Below are positions 8,268-16,345 of a DNA stretch of 64,000 nt, piece by piece. The stretch comes from Caulobacter segnis. GTDB taxonomy: Bacteria; Pseudomonadota; Alphaproteobacteria; Caulobacterales; Caulobacteraceae. The notes under the pieces are model-generated. The model ran no database searches, was not told where the DNA came from, and saw only the letters and a program-made list of their open reading frames with translations. The stretch lies in contig NZ_QFQZ01000011.1 of NCBI RefSeq assembly GCF_003243465.1, positions 10,380 through 74,379 on the forward strand. Reading direction: 5' to 3'. The translations under genes and the position numbers were made by a program. Every line of letters starts with the position of its first letter. Within the stretch, counting starts at the first letter, position 1.

Positions 8268-9273
8268 GGCGCACCGCCTGCAGGGCCTCGCGCAGCCGGT
8301 CGAGGTTCCGGCGCGCCGGGATCCCGAAGCGAAGCCGCGTCGGATATTCGGCGAAGGGCCGGGTCAGCACGCCTTGCCGGCAGAGGCTGACGAATACGCG
8401 GTGCGCATCCGGAGTCTCGACCCATCGGAAGAGATCGCAGCCGCCGACCACACCGAACCCGGCGGCGCTCAGGACGGCGTCCAGATTGCGCGCCTGCGCC
8501 GCCAGGCAGACGGCGGTGGTCGAGCGCCAAGCGTCATCGGCATACCCGCCAAGCCCCAGGGCGAGCGCGTCGGCGCAGACAGGCCAGTCGCCGATCGACG
8601 TACGAAGTTTTCGCCCCAACGCCTTGTCGCAAATAACAAATCCGAGCCGAACTCCTGGCAGGCCGTAGAACTTGCCGAACGAGCGAAGCACGATCAGCCG
8701 CTCGATCTCGAGATCCGCGACGCTGATCGCGGGCGTCACCTCGGCGAAGGCCTCGTCGACGATAGTCCAGCGCCCCGAGGCTGCTCGCCGCTCGGCGAGC
8801 TCAGCGAGCTGGGCCCGCGAGATCTGGCGACCGTCCGGGTTGTTGGGATTGACGAGGACGAGCACATGCGCGTCGACGGCGCGCCGGTCGTCGATCGAGG
8901 CGACCATCAGCGGTCTGCGATCGGACCAGGCCTCGACATGACCGCCATAGATCGGCCCGACCAGGGCGACCTCGCCTTCGCCCAGCAAGGTGGGTAACAC
9001 CCGCAAGGCAAGGTCCGCGCCGCCCAGCGCAACGACGCGCGCGCGATCAGCCACGTTGAAAGCGCGACCGGCGACCGCCTCTAATTCAGTCAGCAGCGCG
9101 GGATCAGGCAAAGTTCGCAGCGCGTCTTCCGAGGCCCGCGCGCCCGGCCAAGGCTCCGAGTTGATCCCGGTCGAAAGGTCGAGCCAGGGGCCGCGCGCGT
9201 CCGGATAGGCGGCCGTCGCCTCGCGGAGACGGCCGCCATGTCGGAAGGCGCCGAGGTGGGGGATCGACGCCAT
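8257..9273 (-). CDS. cobD: L-threonine-O-3-phosphate decarboxylase
   Basis: This PLP enzyme (CobD in Salmonella naming, CobC in Pseudomonas) makes aminopropanol phosphate for CbiB. The 338-residue protein is an aminotransferase fold-type I enzyme: it has the start segment FRHGGRLREA, the LDLSTGINSEPWP motif, VNPNNPDGR, an IVDEAF aspartate motif and the PLP-binding lysine Lys201 in SFGKFYGLPGVRLG. It sits nine bases after the btuB-side boundary at 9283 and overlaps btuF. Placing it directly after the receptor gene couples uptake and nucleotide-loop assembly. Confidence 0.93.
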   Translation of the reverse strand: MASIPHLGAFRHGGRLREATAAYPDARGPWLDLSTGINSEPWPGARASEDALRTLPDPALLTELEAVAGRAFNVADRARVVALGGADLALRVLPTLLGEGEVALVGPIYGGHVEAWSDRRPLMVASIDDRRAVDAHVLVLVNPNNPDGRQISRAQLAELAERRAASGRWTIVDEAFAEVTPAISVADLEIERLIVLRSFGKFYGLPGVRLGFVICDKALGRKLRTSIGDWPVCADALALGLGGYADDAWRSTTAVCLAAQARNLDAVLSAAGFGVVGGCDLFRWVETPDAHRVFVSLCRQGVLTRPFAEYPTRLRFGIPARRNLDRLREALQAVRHDA

Positions 9274-9282
9274 CTCCGAGCT

Positions 9283-11232
9283 CTAGAAGCGGGCCCGCAG
9301 GCCCACGAAGGCGCCGCGACCGGGCGTCCCGTAGTTCAGGATGGTCTGGTAGTCCTTGTCGAACGCGTTCTCCACGCGGCCGAACACTTCCAGCCCGTCC
9401 CTCAGCGGATAGGACGCGCGCAGGTCGACCAGGATGTAGTCTTTGACCACCTGGGTGTTGGCGTCGTTGTTGTAGGTCTTGCCCACGTAACGGACGGCAA
9501 CGGTGGTCGACAGCTTCACCGGCCAGACATAGGTCGCCGACAGGTTGCCCATGTTCTTCGGGCGACGCGTCAGCTGTTTGCCCTTGTTGGCGCCGGAATC
9601 GGTTTCGGCGTCGGTGTATGTGTAGTTCCCCGTCAGAGTCAGGCCTTTGATCGGCTTATATTCACCGATCAGCTCAACACCTTTCGCATTAGTCTTCAGA
9701 ACATTGTTGTAATAGCCGTAGCGGAAGACGCCGCCGGGCGCGCACATCGGCTGAGCCGCGCTCGAGCACGAGAAGTAGCGGATCTCGTTGTCAGCCTCGC
9801 GGTGGAACCAAGTCGCCACGGCGCGGGCCTTGCCGCCGAGGAAGCGCTGCTCGATCCCGGCGTCCCAGCTATCGAACTTCTCGGGCGAGAGGTTCAGATT
9901 GCCGTACTCGCTGAACAGCTCATAGAGGCCCGGAGCCCGGAAGCCCTGGCCAAAGCTGGCGCGCAGAACCGTGTTCCCCTCGTTCAGCGCCCAGGCGGCC
10001 GAGGCCTGACCCAGGGTATGCGTGCCGTAAGTGTCGTGGTCTTCATAGCGGAGGCCCGCGGTCAGGGTCAGGCCCGGAACCACCTCTGCCTGCAACTGGC
10101 CATACAGGCTGTCGACGCCGACCTTGCCGGTGGCGAAGGCCGGGTTCGGCTTGCTGACCGACGGGGAGCGCGTGCGCATCCGGGCTTTTTCCGTCTCGGC
10201 GCCGAAGGTGGCGGTCACCAGATCGGTCACCGCGAACACGCCCTGATATTCCCAGCGCTTGTTCTTGCCGGCGGCGTCGAAGGTCAAAGGGACCGCCGGG
10301 CGCGCGGGATTGATATTCTCGCGATCGGTGTCGGTGTAGGCGTAGCCCACCCGGTTGTTCCAGCGGCCATCCAGCAGGCCGAAGTTCAGGCCGGTATAGA
10401 CCACCAGTTCCTCGGTGCGGCCGAACTCGGGGCTGTCGACGCCAAAGCCGTCGAAGTCGTTCTTGCCCTTGGAGTAGACCGAGCGGACCTCGGCGGAAAC
10501 GTTCTCGGCCAAAGCGACGCGCAGGCGGCCCGAGAGGCCGGCGTTCTGATAGCCGTCCTTCTCCCTGCCCGGCTTGTAGGCCGAGAACCCGTCGGTCGTG
10601 TAATAGCCGCCCGCGACGCGCCAAGTGATCTTGTCGCCGGCTCCGCCGACGCCGGCCCGCAGATAGCCGGTCTTGCGCGCGCCGGCTTCGGCGTCGATCG
10701 AGCTGGAGAACGGCGTGGTTGGCTCGGCGGTTACGATGTTGACCACGCCGCCAATGGCCTGGCTGCCCCACAGGGTCGACTGGGCGCCGCGCAGGATCTC
10801 GATGCGCGAGATGTCGCCGACCAGCAGGTTGCCGCTGTTGAAGCCGCCTTGAGTGGAGGACGGGTCGTTCAGCTTGACGCCGTCGATCAGGACGACCGTG
10901 TGCTGGGTCTCGGCGCCACGGATGTTGAGACTTGTGGTGGCGCCCGGACCGCCGTTGCGCGTGAAGCTGACGCCCGGCGCCTGGGCCAAGAGCTCGACGA
11001 TCGAGATGGCCTGGCTGGCCTCGATCGCAGGCTGGGTGAGGACGGTGACCGACGCGCCGACCTTCTCGATGGGCTGGGCGGTGCGGGTCGCGGTGACGAC
11101 CAATTCGGCGACGCCGTTGGCGCCACTCGCGCCGGCGACGTCGGCCTCGGGGGCCTTCTGGTCGTCGGCGAACGCGGCCCCGGCGATCAGGGTGGTGGCT
11201 AAGGCGGTGGAGCTCAGAAAAGCTCGGATCAT
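9283..11232 (-). CDS. btuB: TonB-dependent cobalamin/corrinoid receptor
   Basis: This 649-residue outer-membrane receptor should import cobalamin across the outer membrane using TonB. It begins with a signal peptide ending AGAAFAD, then a TonB-box-like ELVVTATRT segment near residues 43-51, a plug domain with RGAETQHTVVLIDGVKLND and EILRGAQSTLWGSQAIGGVVNI, and a 22-strand barrel ending in the outer-membrane signature LRARF. The length is close to that of E. coli BtuB. The cobalamin riboswitch in its leader is strong independent evidence for the substrate. It is the first gene of the operon, so repression by adenosylcobalamin should silence uptake and assembly together. Confidence 0.93.
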   Translation of the reverse strand: MIRAFLSSTALATTLIAGAAFADDQKAPEADVAGASGANGVAELVVTATRTAQPIEKVGASVTVLTQPAIEASQAISIVELLAQAPGVSFTRNGGPGATTSLNIRGAETQHTVVLIDGVKLNDPSSTQGGFNSGNLLVGDISRIEILRGAQSTLWGSQAIGGVVNIVTAEPTTPFSSSIDAEAGARKTGYLRAGVGGAGDKITWRVAGGYYTTDGFSAYKPGREKDGYQNAGLSGRLRVALAENVSAEVRSVYSKGKNDFDGFGVDSPEFGRTEELVVYTGLNFGLLDGRWNNRVGYAYTDTDRENINPARPAVPLTFDAAGKNKRWEYQGVFAVTDLVTATFGAETEKARMRTRSPSVSKPNPAFATGKVGVDSLYGQLQAEVVPGLTLTAGLRYEDHDTYGTHTLGQASAAWALNEGNTVLRASFGQGFRAPGLYELFSEYGNLNLSPEKFDSWDAGIEQRFLGGKARAVATWFHREADNEIRYFSCSSAAQPMCAPGGVFRYGYYNNVLKTNAKGVELIGEYKPIKGLTLTGNYTYTDAETDSGANKGKQLTRRPKNMGNLSATYVWPVKLSTTVAVRYVGKTYNNDANTQVVKDYILVDLRASYPLRDGLEVFGRVENAFDKDYQTILNYGTPGRGAFVGLRARF

Positions 11233-11293
11233 GGTTCGACTTCCCTACTGAACGACCCACGCGCCAAGCCGGCCCGCGAGAACACGCGGACAC

Positions 11294-11310
11294 GGACCGT
11301 CGCGCGGTCC
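11294..11310. repeat. perfect inverted repeat in the btuB leader
   Basis: GGACCG (11294-11299) and CGGTCC (11305-11310) flank a five-base loop between the riboswitch aptamer and the btuB start. No T-run follows on the minus strand, so it is not a classical terminator. It may be part of the riboswitch expression platform. Confidence 0.45.
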
Positions 11311-11370
11311 TTTGACTGTCGCTTCTCGGGAGATCCCGTTCGATCGGCGCACCCCGGCCGAGCGATGAAC

Positions 11371-11540
11371 GACTGCGCCGGGCAGGTCTCCTGGCTCGCG
11401 GGTCAATGCTCTTGGCGCCGCCTTCCCAGAACCCGAGGATCCCAGTGGCGTATGGCGCTAAAACTCGCCGCTAACAGTTGCGGGGGCAGCCGAGGCCTTG
11501 AACCTCGTTCCCTTTTAATCCTCTTTCGAGGAGCCTGACG
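11371..11540 (-). promoter_or_regulatory. cobalamin riboswitch
   Basis: Read on the minus strand, the leader has the conserved landmarks of the adenosylcobalamin aptamer in order: an AAAAGGGAA start near 11513, a GCCCCCGCAACTGT segment near 11490-11477, GCCACTGGG near 11440, GGGAAGGCGGCG near 11425, and the B12 box AGCCAGGAGACCTGCC at 11396-11381. It lies about 140 bases upstream of btuB, so the expression platform is between 11370 and 11233. High cobalamin should lower expression of the whole btuB-cobS operon. Edges are accurate to about ten bases. Confidence 0.95.
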
Positions 11541-11550
11541 CGTCGCAAGG

Positions 11551-11577
11551 CCTATATGCTGCGTCGCACACCGTCAA
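11551..11577 (-). promoter_or_regulatory. candidate promoter of the btuB operon
   Basis: On the minus strand a TTGACG -35 box (11577-11572) is followed after 15 bases by TATAGG (11556-11551). Transcription would begin just before the cobalamin aptamer. The -35 box is only 12 bases from the start of the divergent cobU gene. Confidence 0.55.
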
Positions 11578-11589
11578 TGTGGAGCTTTC

Positions 11590-12108
11590 ATGACCGTCAC
11601 TCTGGTGCTGGGCGGCGCGCGCTCGGGAAAAAGCGGCTTCGCCCAACGGGCGGCCGAGTTGGCGGCGCGCGGAGAGCGAACGGTGATGATCGCCACGGGC
11701 CAGGCTTTCGACGACGAGATGGCCGACCGCATCGCCCGCCACCAGGCGGGTCGCGGCGAATCATGGACGACGGTCGAGGCGCCGTTCGAGCTCGCCGCCG
11801 CCATCGCCGGCATCCCCTCAGATGCGGCCGCTGTCGTTGATTGTCTGACGCTCTGGCTCTCGAACCACATGCTCGCCGGGCACGATCTCGAGGCGCTCTC
11901 GACCGAGCTGGTGGAAGCCGTCGCCGCCTGCCGCGCCCGCCTTTGGCTGGTCAGCAACGAAGTCGGCCTCGGCATCGTTCCGGAAACGCCTCTCGGCCGC
12001 CGGTTCCGAGACGAGGCTGGGCGACTGAACCAACGGCTCGCGGCGACCGCCGACGAGGTCTATTTCCTGGCCGCCGGCCTGCCGCTGCGGATGAAGCCGC
12101 ACGCCTGA
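11590..12108 (+). CDS. cobU: bifunctional adenosylcobinamide kinase / adenosylcobinamide-phosphate guanylyltransferase
   Basis: CobU (CobP) phosphorylates adenosylcobinamide and then adds GMP, giving the substrate of CobS. The 172-residue protein has the P-loop GGARSGKS at residues 8-15, the VVDCLTLWLSN segment and the signature VSNEVGLGIVPETPLGRRFRD with GRLNQRLA following. It is transcribed away from the riboswitch operon and starts 358 bases from btuB. Its promoter must lie in or next to the DNA that encodes the riboswitch on the other strand. Together with cobS, cobT, cobQ, cbiB and cobD it completes the nucleotide-loop pathway in this window. Confidence 0.95.
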   Translation: MTVTLVLGGARSGKSGFAQRAAELAARGERTVMIATGQAFDDEMADRIARHQAGRGESWTTVEAPFELAAAIAGIPSDAAAVVDCLTLWLSNHMLAGHDLEALSTELVEAVAACRARLWLVSNEVGLGIVPETPLGRRFRDEAGRLNQRLAATADEVYFLAAGLPLRMKPHA

Positions 12109-12192
12109 AAGTGGCGGGGGGCTGCAAAGTCCAGCCGCTTGTGTTGCCCGGCCTTACTGATCATCTTCGCCACGACCAGGAGAACATCGCGG

Positions 12193-13233
12193 TTGAACGC
12201 CAAGAGACCGACCATCGACGACGTCGCCCGCCTGTCCGGCGTAGCCCGCGTGACCGTTTCCCGGGTGCTGAACGGTGGCCCCAACGTTCGCGACGAAGTT
12301 CGCGCGCGCGTGATGCGGGCGGTCGAGGCGCTCGACTATAAGGTCAATCCTCAGGCTCGAAGCCTGGCGGGCGGCGCTAGCCGACTGCTGGCCTTTGTCT
12401 TCGCCTCGGACCCGGAAAACGAGCCGAACTCCTATTACGAGTCGGCGCTGGAGCTCGGCGCGCTGCGCGCCTGTCTCGCCCTGGGATACCAGGTACTAGT
12501 GCAGAACGTGCCTCATCAGACGCCTGACCGTCACAAGCGGGTGATGGACTTGGTTACCAGTCAGAGGTGCGAGGGCCTGATCCTGTCCCCGCCCTACAGC
12601 GACGACGTTCGGCTGATCGAGACGGCGCTGGCCCAGGGCTGCAAGGTCGTCACGGTCTCGCCCGGCGGCCCCGGCCGAGGAAAGGCCGATGCGGTAGGCG
12701 TGGATGACGAAGCCGGGGGGCACGATATCGCCCAGGAACTGCTGCGGCTCGGGCACCGGAGATTCGGCTTCATCGCTGGTCTTGAGGGGCACTTGTCGGC
12801 AGATCGGCGGCTGCAGGGCTTCCAGCGCGCCTTGACGGAACAAGGCCTGGACGAGGCGGACTATGTGGTATCGCGCGGCGACTTCACGTTCCGCTCCGGC
12901 GTCAACCTCGCCCCCTGCCTTCTGGACCATCCCCTGCGTCCGACGGCGATCGTCTGCGCCAACGACGACATGGCCGCCGGTGTCCTCTCGGCCGCTCACG
13001 CCCGTGGCTTGCGCATCCCGCAGGATCTCTCGATCACGGGCTTCGACGACGCCCCCGTCGCCGCGATTGTCTGGCCGCCGCTGACCACGGTGCACCAGCC
13101 GGTGAAGGTGCTGGGCCAGCGGGCGGTGGAGCTGATTGTCGGTCGCCTTACGGGCGCGCAGGGCGAGCCAGACCCGGTCTTTCTGAAACTGGAACACGCC
13201 GTGGTCGCTCGCCAGACCACCGCCATCGCCTGA
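12193..13233 (+). CDS. LacI-family transcriptional regulator of the glucan locus
   Basis: The protein has an N-terminal LacI helix-turn-helix (RPTIDDVARLSGVARVTVSR, residues 4-23) and a periplasmic-binding-like sensor domain with PDLSIT-type end motifs (ITGFDDAPVAAIVWPPLTTVHQP). I place the start at TTG 12193, because AGGAGAA lies about ten bases upstream and the helix-turn-helix then starts at residue 3-4 as is usual; an in-frame ATG at 12139 would add 18 unconvincing residues. The gene is just upstream of a TonB receptor whose promoter contains a perfect LacI-type palindrome (13281-13294). It probably represses the 13379-21599 genes until a sugar is bound. Confidence 0.9.
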   Translation: MNAKRPTIDDVARLSGVARVTVSRVLNGGPNVRDEVRARVMRAVEALDYKVNPQARSLAGGASRLLAFVFASDPENEPNSYYESALELGALRACLALGYQVLVQNVPHQTPDRHKRVMDLVTSQRCEGLILSPPYSDDVRLIETALAQGCKVVTVSPGGPGRGKADAVGVDDEAGGHDIAQELLRLGHRRFGFIAGLEGHLSADRRLQGFQRALTEQGLDEADYVVSRGDFTFRSGVNLAPCLLDHPLRPTAIVCANDDMAAGVLSAAHARGLRIPQDLSITGFDDAPVAAIVWPPLTTVHQPVKVLGQRAVELIVGRLTGAQGEPDPVFLKLEHAVVARQTTAIA

Positions 13234-13254
13234 TCTCCACGCCGTTTCGACCTT

Positions 13255-13266
13255 GACAACGTTGTC
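13255..13266. promoter_or_regulatory. candidate upstream operator palindrome
   Basis: GACAACGTTGTC is a perfect 12-base palindrome 15 bases upstream of the stronger LacI-type operator. It overlaps an upstream TTGACA hexamer. A second repressor or activator site is possible. Confidence 0.4.
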
Positions 13267-13269
13267 GCC

Positions 13270-13298
13270 TTGACAGCAATTGGAAGCGCTTCCATTGA
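13270..13298 (+). promoter_or_regulatory. promoter of the TonB receptor gene with a LacI-type operator inside
   Basis: A TTGACA -35 hexamer (13270-13275) is followed after 17 bases by a weak CATTGA -10 (13293-13298). The perfect palindrome TGGAAGCGCTTCCA (13281-13294) sits between the two boxes, with the central CG of LacI-family operators. Binding there would block RNA polymerase. The regulator gene at 12193 is the obvious candidate. Confidence 0.65.
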
Positions 13299-13378
13299 AG
13301 CGTTCCACAGCCGGTTTCGGCTGCATGACAAGCAAGAAGATGGATCGCCTGCCGCAGGCGGGTCAGAGGGGAGAATTC

Positions 13379-16231
13379 ATGCAAAACCGCACCAGCGGCG
13401 CGCGTCCGTCCGCACAGAGCTTTTTCGCCACGGCTTCCGCCGTCGCCATCACGCTCGCGGTCGCCGGGCCAGTCTCAGCTCAGACGACCTCGACGCCTGC
13501 GAAGGCCGAGGATGACACCGTCGAGGCGATCGTCGTGACCGGCATCCGCGCCGGCATCCAGAACTCGATCAACATCAAGAAGAACGAGACCTCGATCGTC
13601 GAGGCCGTCTCGGCCGAAGACATCGGCAAGCTGCCGGACGTTTCGATCGCCGAGTCGATCGCCCGCCTGCCCGGTCTGGCGGCGCAACGCGTCAATGGCC
13701 GCGCCCAGGTGATCTCGATCCGCGGTCTGGCGCCAGACTTCACCACCACCCTGCTCAACGGCCGGCAGCAGGCGAGCTCCGGCGACAACCGCGCTGTCGA
13801 GTTCGACCAATATCCGTCCGAACTGCTGTCCAGCGTAGTGATCTACAAGACGCCGGACGCCCAGGTCTCGGGCATGGGCCTGTCGGGCACCGCCGACCTG
13901 CGAACCGTGCGTCCGCTCGAGTACGGCAAACGCGCCCTGGCCGTGAACCTGCGGGGCGAGAAAACCTCGGGCAAGAAGCTGAACGACGACTCCCGCAACA
14001 CCGGCGGTCGCTTCAGCGTCAGCTACATCAACCAGTTCGCCGACGACACCATCGGTGTCGCGCTGGGCTATGCGCACCTGGATTCGCCCTCGCAGGTGAA
14101 GCACTACAAGGCTTACGGCTACGAGGCGTTCCCCGCCGAATCCACCTCGCCGGATGCGGCCGATGGCGCCCTGATCCTGAACGGCCAGGAGATTTTCGCC
14201 ACCTCGCGCAACAACAAGCGCGACGCGGTTATCGGCATCTTCGAATACAAGCCCAACGATCGGCTGCATTCGACCCTGGACCTCTATTACTCCTCCTTCA
14301 AGCAGAAGGAGCGGACGCGCGGCGCCCAGTGGTTCTCGAACCCCTACGCCGACGGCGTCACCTATTCCGGCGTGACCACCGACACGATCGGCGGCTCGAA
14401 GTTCGCGTCCGGCGGCACGCTCAATCACGGCGTCCTGCAGCTGCGCAACGACTACAACAGCCGCATGGACCAGCTGTTCTCGGCGGGCCTGAACAACGAG
14501 TACAAGTTCAGCGACACCACCCGGCTGGTCGCTGATCTGTCCTACTCGTCGAACAAGCGAAAAGAACAGATCATGGAGACGTACGCAGGCTATGGCCGCG
14601 GCGTCGGCGGCGTGACCCCCGACACCCCGGATGTTGGCCGCACCTATGACACGATCGGCTTCAAGGTCGCCGACAATGGCTTCTCGCAGTATGACGAAGG
14701 CCTGAACTACGCCGACTCCAGCAAGGTCACGCTCGGCGACCGCGCGCCTTGGGGCGGCTGGGGTCACGACGGCGCTATCCGCTATCCGCACGTGAAGGAA
14801 GACGTTACCGCGGTTGACGTTCGCCTCGAGCACGACATGGATGGCTTCATCACCCAGGTGTCGGGTGGCGTGAACTATACCAAGCGCGACAAGGGTAAGA
14901 CGGTCTCAGACAATGACCTCTTCCTGAAGAACGGGCGTCAGCAAGTTTATGTCGACGCCGGGGACCTCGTCGCTCCGACCAACCTGGGCTTCGCGGGCTT
15001 TGGCGACGTACTGGCCGTCAAGATCGGCGATGTCTGGAAGAAGTACTACAACTCCGCGCCCATTCTGGACGCCAACTATTACGACAAGAACTGGGACATC
15101 ACCGAGGAGGTCGCGACCTTCTTCGCCAAGGCTAACTTCCAGGCCGGCGACCTGCGCGGCAATGTCGGCGTCCAGGTGGTCAAGCAGAAGCAGGAATCCA
15201 GCGGCGTCGTGATCAACGGCCTGGCTTCCGGCCAGCCGATCGTTCCGACCCGGATCGACGCCAAGGACGACTACACCGACGTCCTGCCCAGCATGAACCT
15301 GATCTACGACCTGGGCGGCGGCCATCGCCTGCGCTTCGCCCTGTCCAAGACCATGGCTCGTCCGCGAATGGACGATATGCGCGCCAACGTGACGCCGGGC
15401 TTCAACGGCCTGGTCTGCTCCAGCCAGCCTTGCGGCCCCGGTACGACGGTCAACCCGTGGTCGGCGTCGGGCGGGAATCCGCACCTGAAGCCCTGGATGG
15501 CGAAGGCGGCGGACCTGGCCTACGAGTGGTATGTCAGCCCTGCGACCTATGTCTCGGTGGCCGGCTTCTACAAGAAGCTCGACACCTACATCTATCAGCA
15601 GTCCGGCACGTTCGACTTCACGGGCATCCCGCTGCCGCCTGGCGCGAACATCCCGTCGGGCACGACGATCAACAACATCGGCCAGATCACTCTGCCGGCC
15701 AACGGCAACGGTGGCACGGTGAAGGGTCTGGAGTTCAGCGGCGCGCTCGACTTCGGTCAGTTCGCCGACCTGATGAAGGGCTTCGGCGTGCAGGGCAGCC
15801 TGTCGCTGACCAAGTCGAACCTGAACCCGACCACCAGCACCGATCCCAAGCAGAAGGTGAGGATCCCTGGCCTGTCGGGCACGGTCTACAACGTCACGGG
15901 CTATTACGAGCGCGGCGGCTTCCAGGCGCGCATCAGCCAGCGCTACCGCTCAGCCTTCAAGGGCGAGGTGGTGCAGCTGTTCGCGACGCGAGGCTTCACA
16001 GAGATCCTGGCCGACAAGCAGGTGGACGCCCAGATCGGCTACACCTTCCAGGAGGGCCCGCTCGAAAACCTCGGAGTCCTGCTGCAGGTCAATAACCTGA
16101 CCAACTCGCCCTATCGCACGCGGCTTGGCCTCGACGATGGCGGCACCAAGACCCAGAACGGCGGCTCGCTGCCGGAGACCTACGAGAAATACGGTCGCCA
16201 GTTCCTGTTCGGCGTCAACTATCGGTTCTAA
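13379..16231 (+). CDS. TonB-dependent receptor for a glucan or glucoside
   Basis: The 950-residue receptor belongs to the large Xanthomonas/Caulobacter carbohydrate-type TonB receptors. It has a signal peptide ending AGPVSAQ, a VEAIVVTGIRAGIQNS TonB-box region, a plug with SAEDIGKLPDVSIAESIARLPG and RGLAPDFTTTLLNGRQQ, and a C-terminal barrel ending FLFGVNYRF. I chose ATG 13379 because GAGGGGAG stands just upstream and the signal peptide follows directly; an earlier in-frame ATG at 13280 lies inside the operator. It should bring an oligosaccharide into the periplasm for the GH3 and GH30 enzymes encoded downstream. Confidence 0.9.
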   Translation: MQNRTSGARPSAQSFFATASAVAITLAVAGPVSAQTTSTPAKAEDDTVEAIVVTGIRAGIQNSINIKKNETSIVEAVSAEDIGKLPDVSIAESIARLPGLAAQRVNGRAQVISIRGLAPDFTTTLLNGRQQASSGDNRAVEFDQYPSELLSSVVIYKTPDAQVSGMGLSGTADLRTVRPLEYGKRALAVNLRGEKTSGKKLNDDSRNTGGRFSVSYINQFADDTIGVALGYAHLDSPSQVKHYKAYGYEAFPAESTSPDAADGALILNGQEIFATSRNNKRDAVIGIFEYKPNDRLHSTLDLYYSSFKQKERTRGAQWFSNPYADGVTYSGVTTDTIGGSKFASGGTLNHGVLQLRNDYNSRMDQLFSAGLNNEYKFSDTTRLVADLSYSSNKRKEQIMETYAGYGRGVGGVTPDTPDVGRTYDTIGFKVADNGFSQYDEGLNYADSSKVTLGDRAPWGGWGHDGAIRYPHVKEDVTAVDVRLEHDMDGFITQVSGGVNYTKRDKGKTVSDNDLFLKNGRQQVYVDAGDLVAPTNLGFAGFGDVLAVKIGDVWKKYYNSAPILDANYYDKNWDITEEVATFFAKANFQAGDLRGNVGVQVVKQKQESSGVVINGLASGQPIVPTRIDAKDDYTDVLPSMNLIYDLGGGHRLRFALSKTMARPRMDDMRANVTPGFNGLVCSSQPCGPGTTVNPWSASGGNPHLKPWMAKAADLAYEWYVSPATYVSVAGFYKKLDTYIYQQSGTFDFTGIPLPPGANIPSGTTINNIGQITLPANGNGGTVKGLEFSGALDFGQFADLMKGFGVQGSLSLTKSNLNPTTSTDPKQKVRIPGLSGTVYNVTGYYERGGFQARISQRYRSAFKGEVVQLFATRGFTEILADKQVDAQIGYTFQEGPLENLGVLLQVNNLTNSPYRTRLGLDDGGTKTQNGGSLPETYEKYGRQFLFGVNYRF

Positions 16232-16240
16232 GCGGGATCG

Positions 16241-16269
16241 CCCCGCCGCATTCCCCCTTTGCGGCGGGG
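16241..16269 (+). other. stem-loop after the TonB receptor gene
   Basis: CCCCGCCGC (16241-16249) and GCGGCGGGG (16261-16269) form a perfect nine-base stem with an 11-base loop, ten bases after the receptor stop. No T-run follows. It may protect the receptor mRNA or reduce read-through into the halogenase-like gene. Confidence 0.5.
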
Positions 16270-16345
16270 ACGTCCACTAGAACCATCGGAGGCGGGGCCG
16301 CACAGCCAGCGGCCCCGACCTTTGACCAAAACGGGAGGCGGGTGG

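Noticed and set aside
9238..11202. 654-codon frame opposite btuB
   Set aside because: It is a mirror frame of the GC-rich btuB gene, rich in Arg, Gly, Ala and Val, without domains; btuB has a signal peptide, TonB box, plug and barrel end.
11294..11310. Intrinsic terminator reading of the btuB leader hairpin
   Set aside because: The stem is not followed by a T-run on the minus strand, so it was listed only as an inverted repeat.
13475..14833. 452-codon frame opposite the glucan TonB receptor
   Set aside because: Shadow frame caused by codon bias of the receptor gene.
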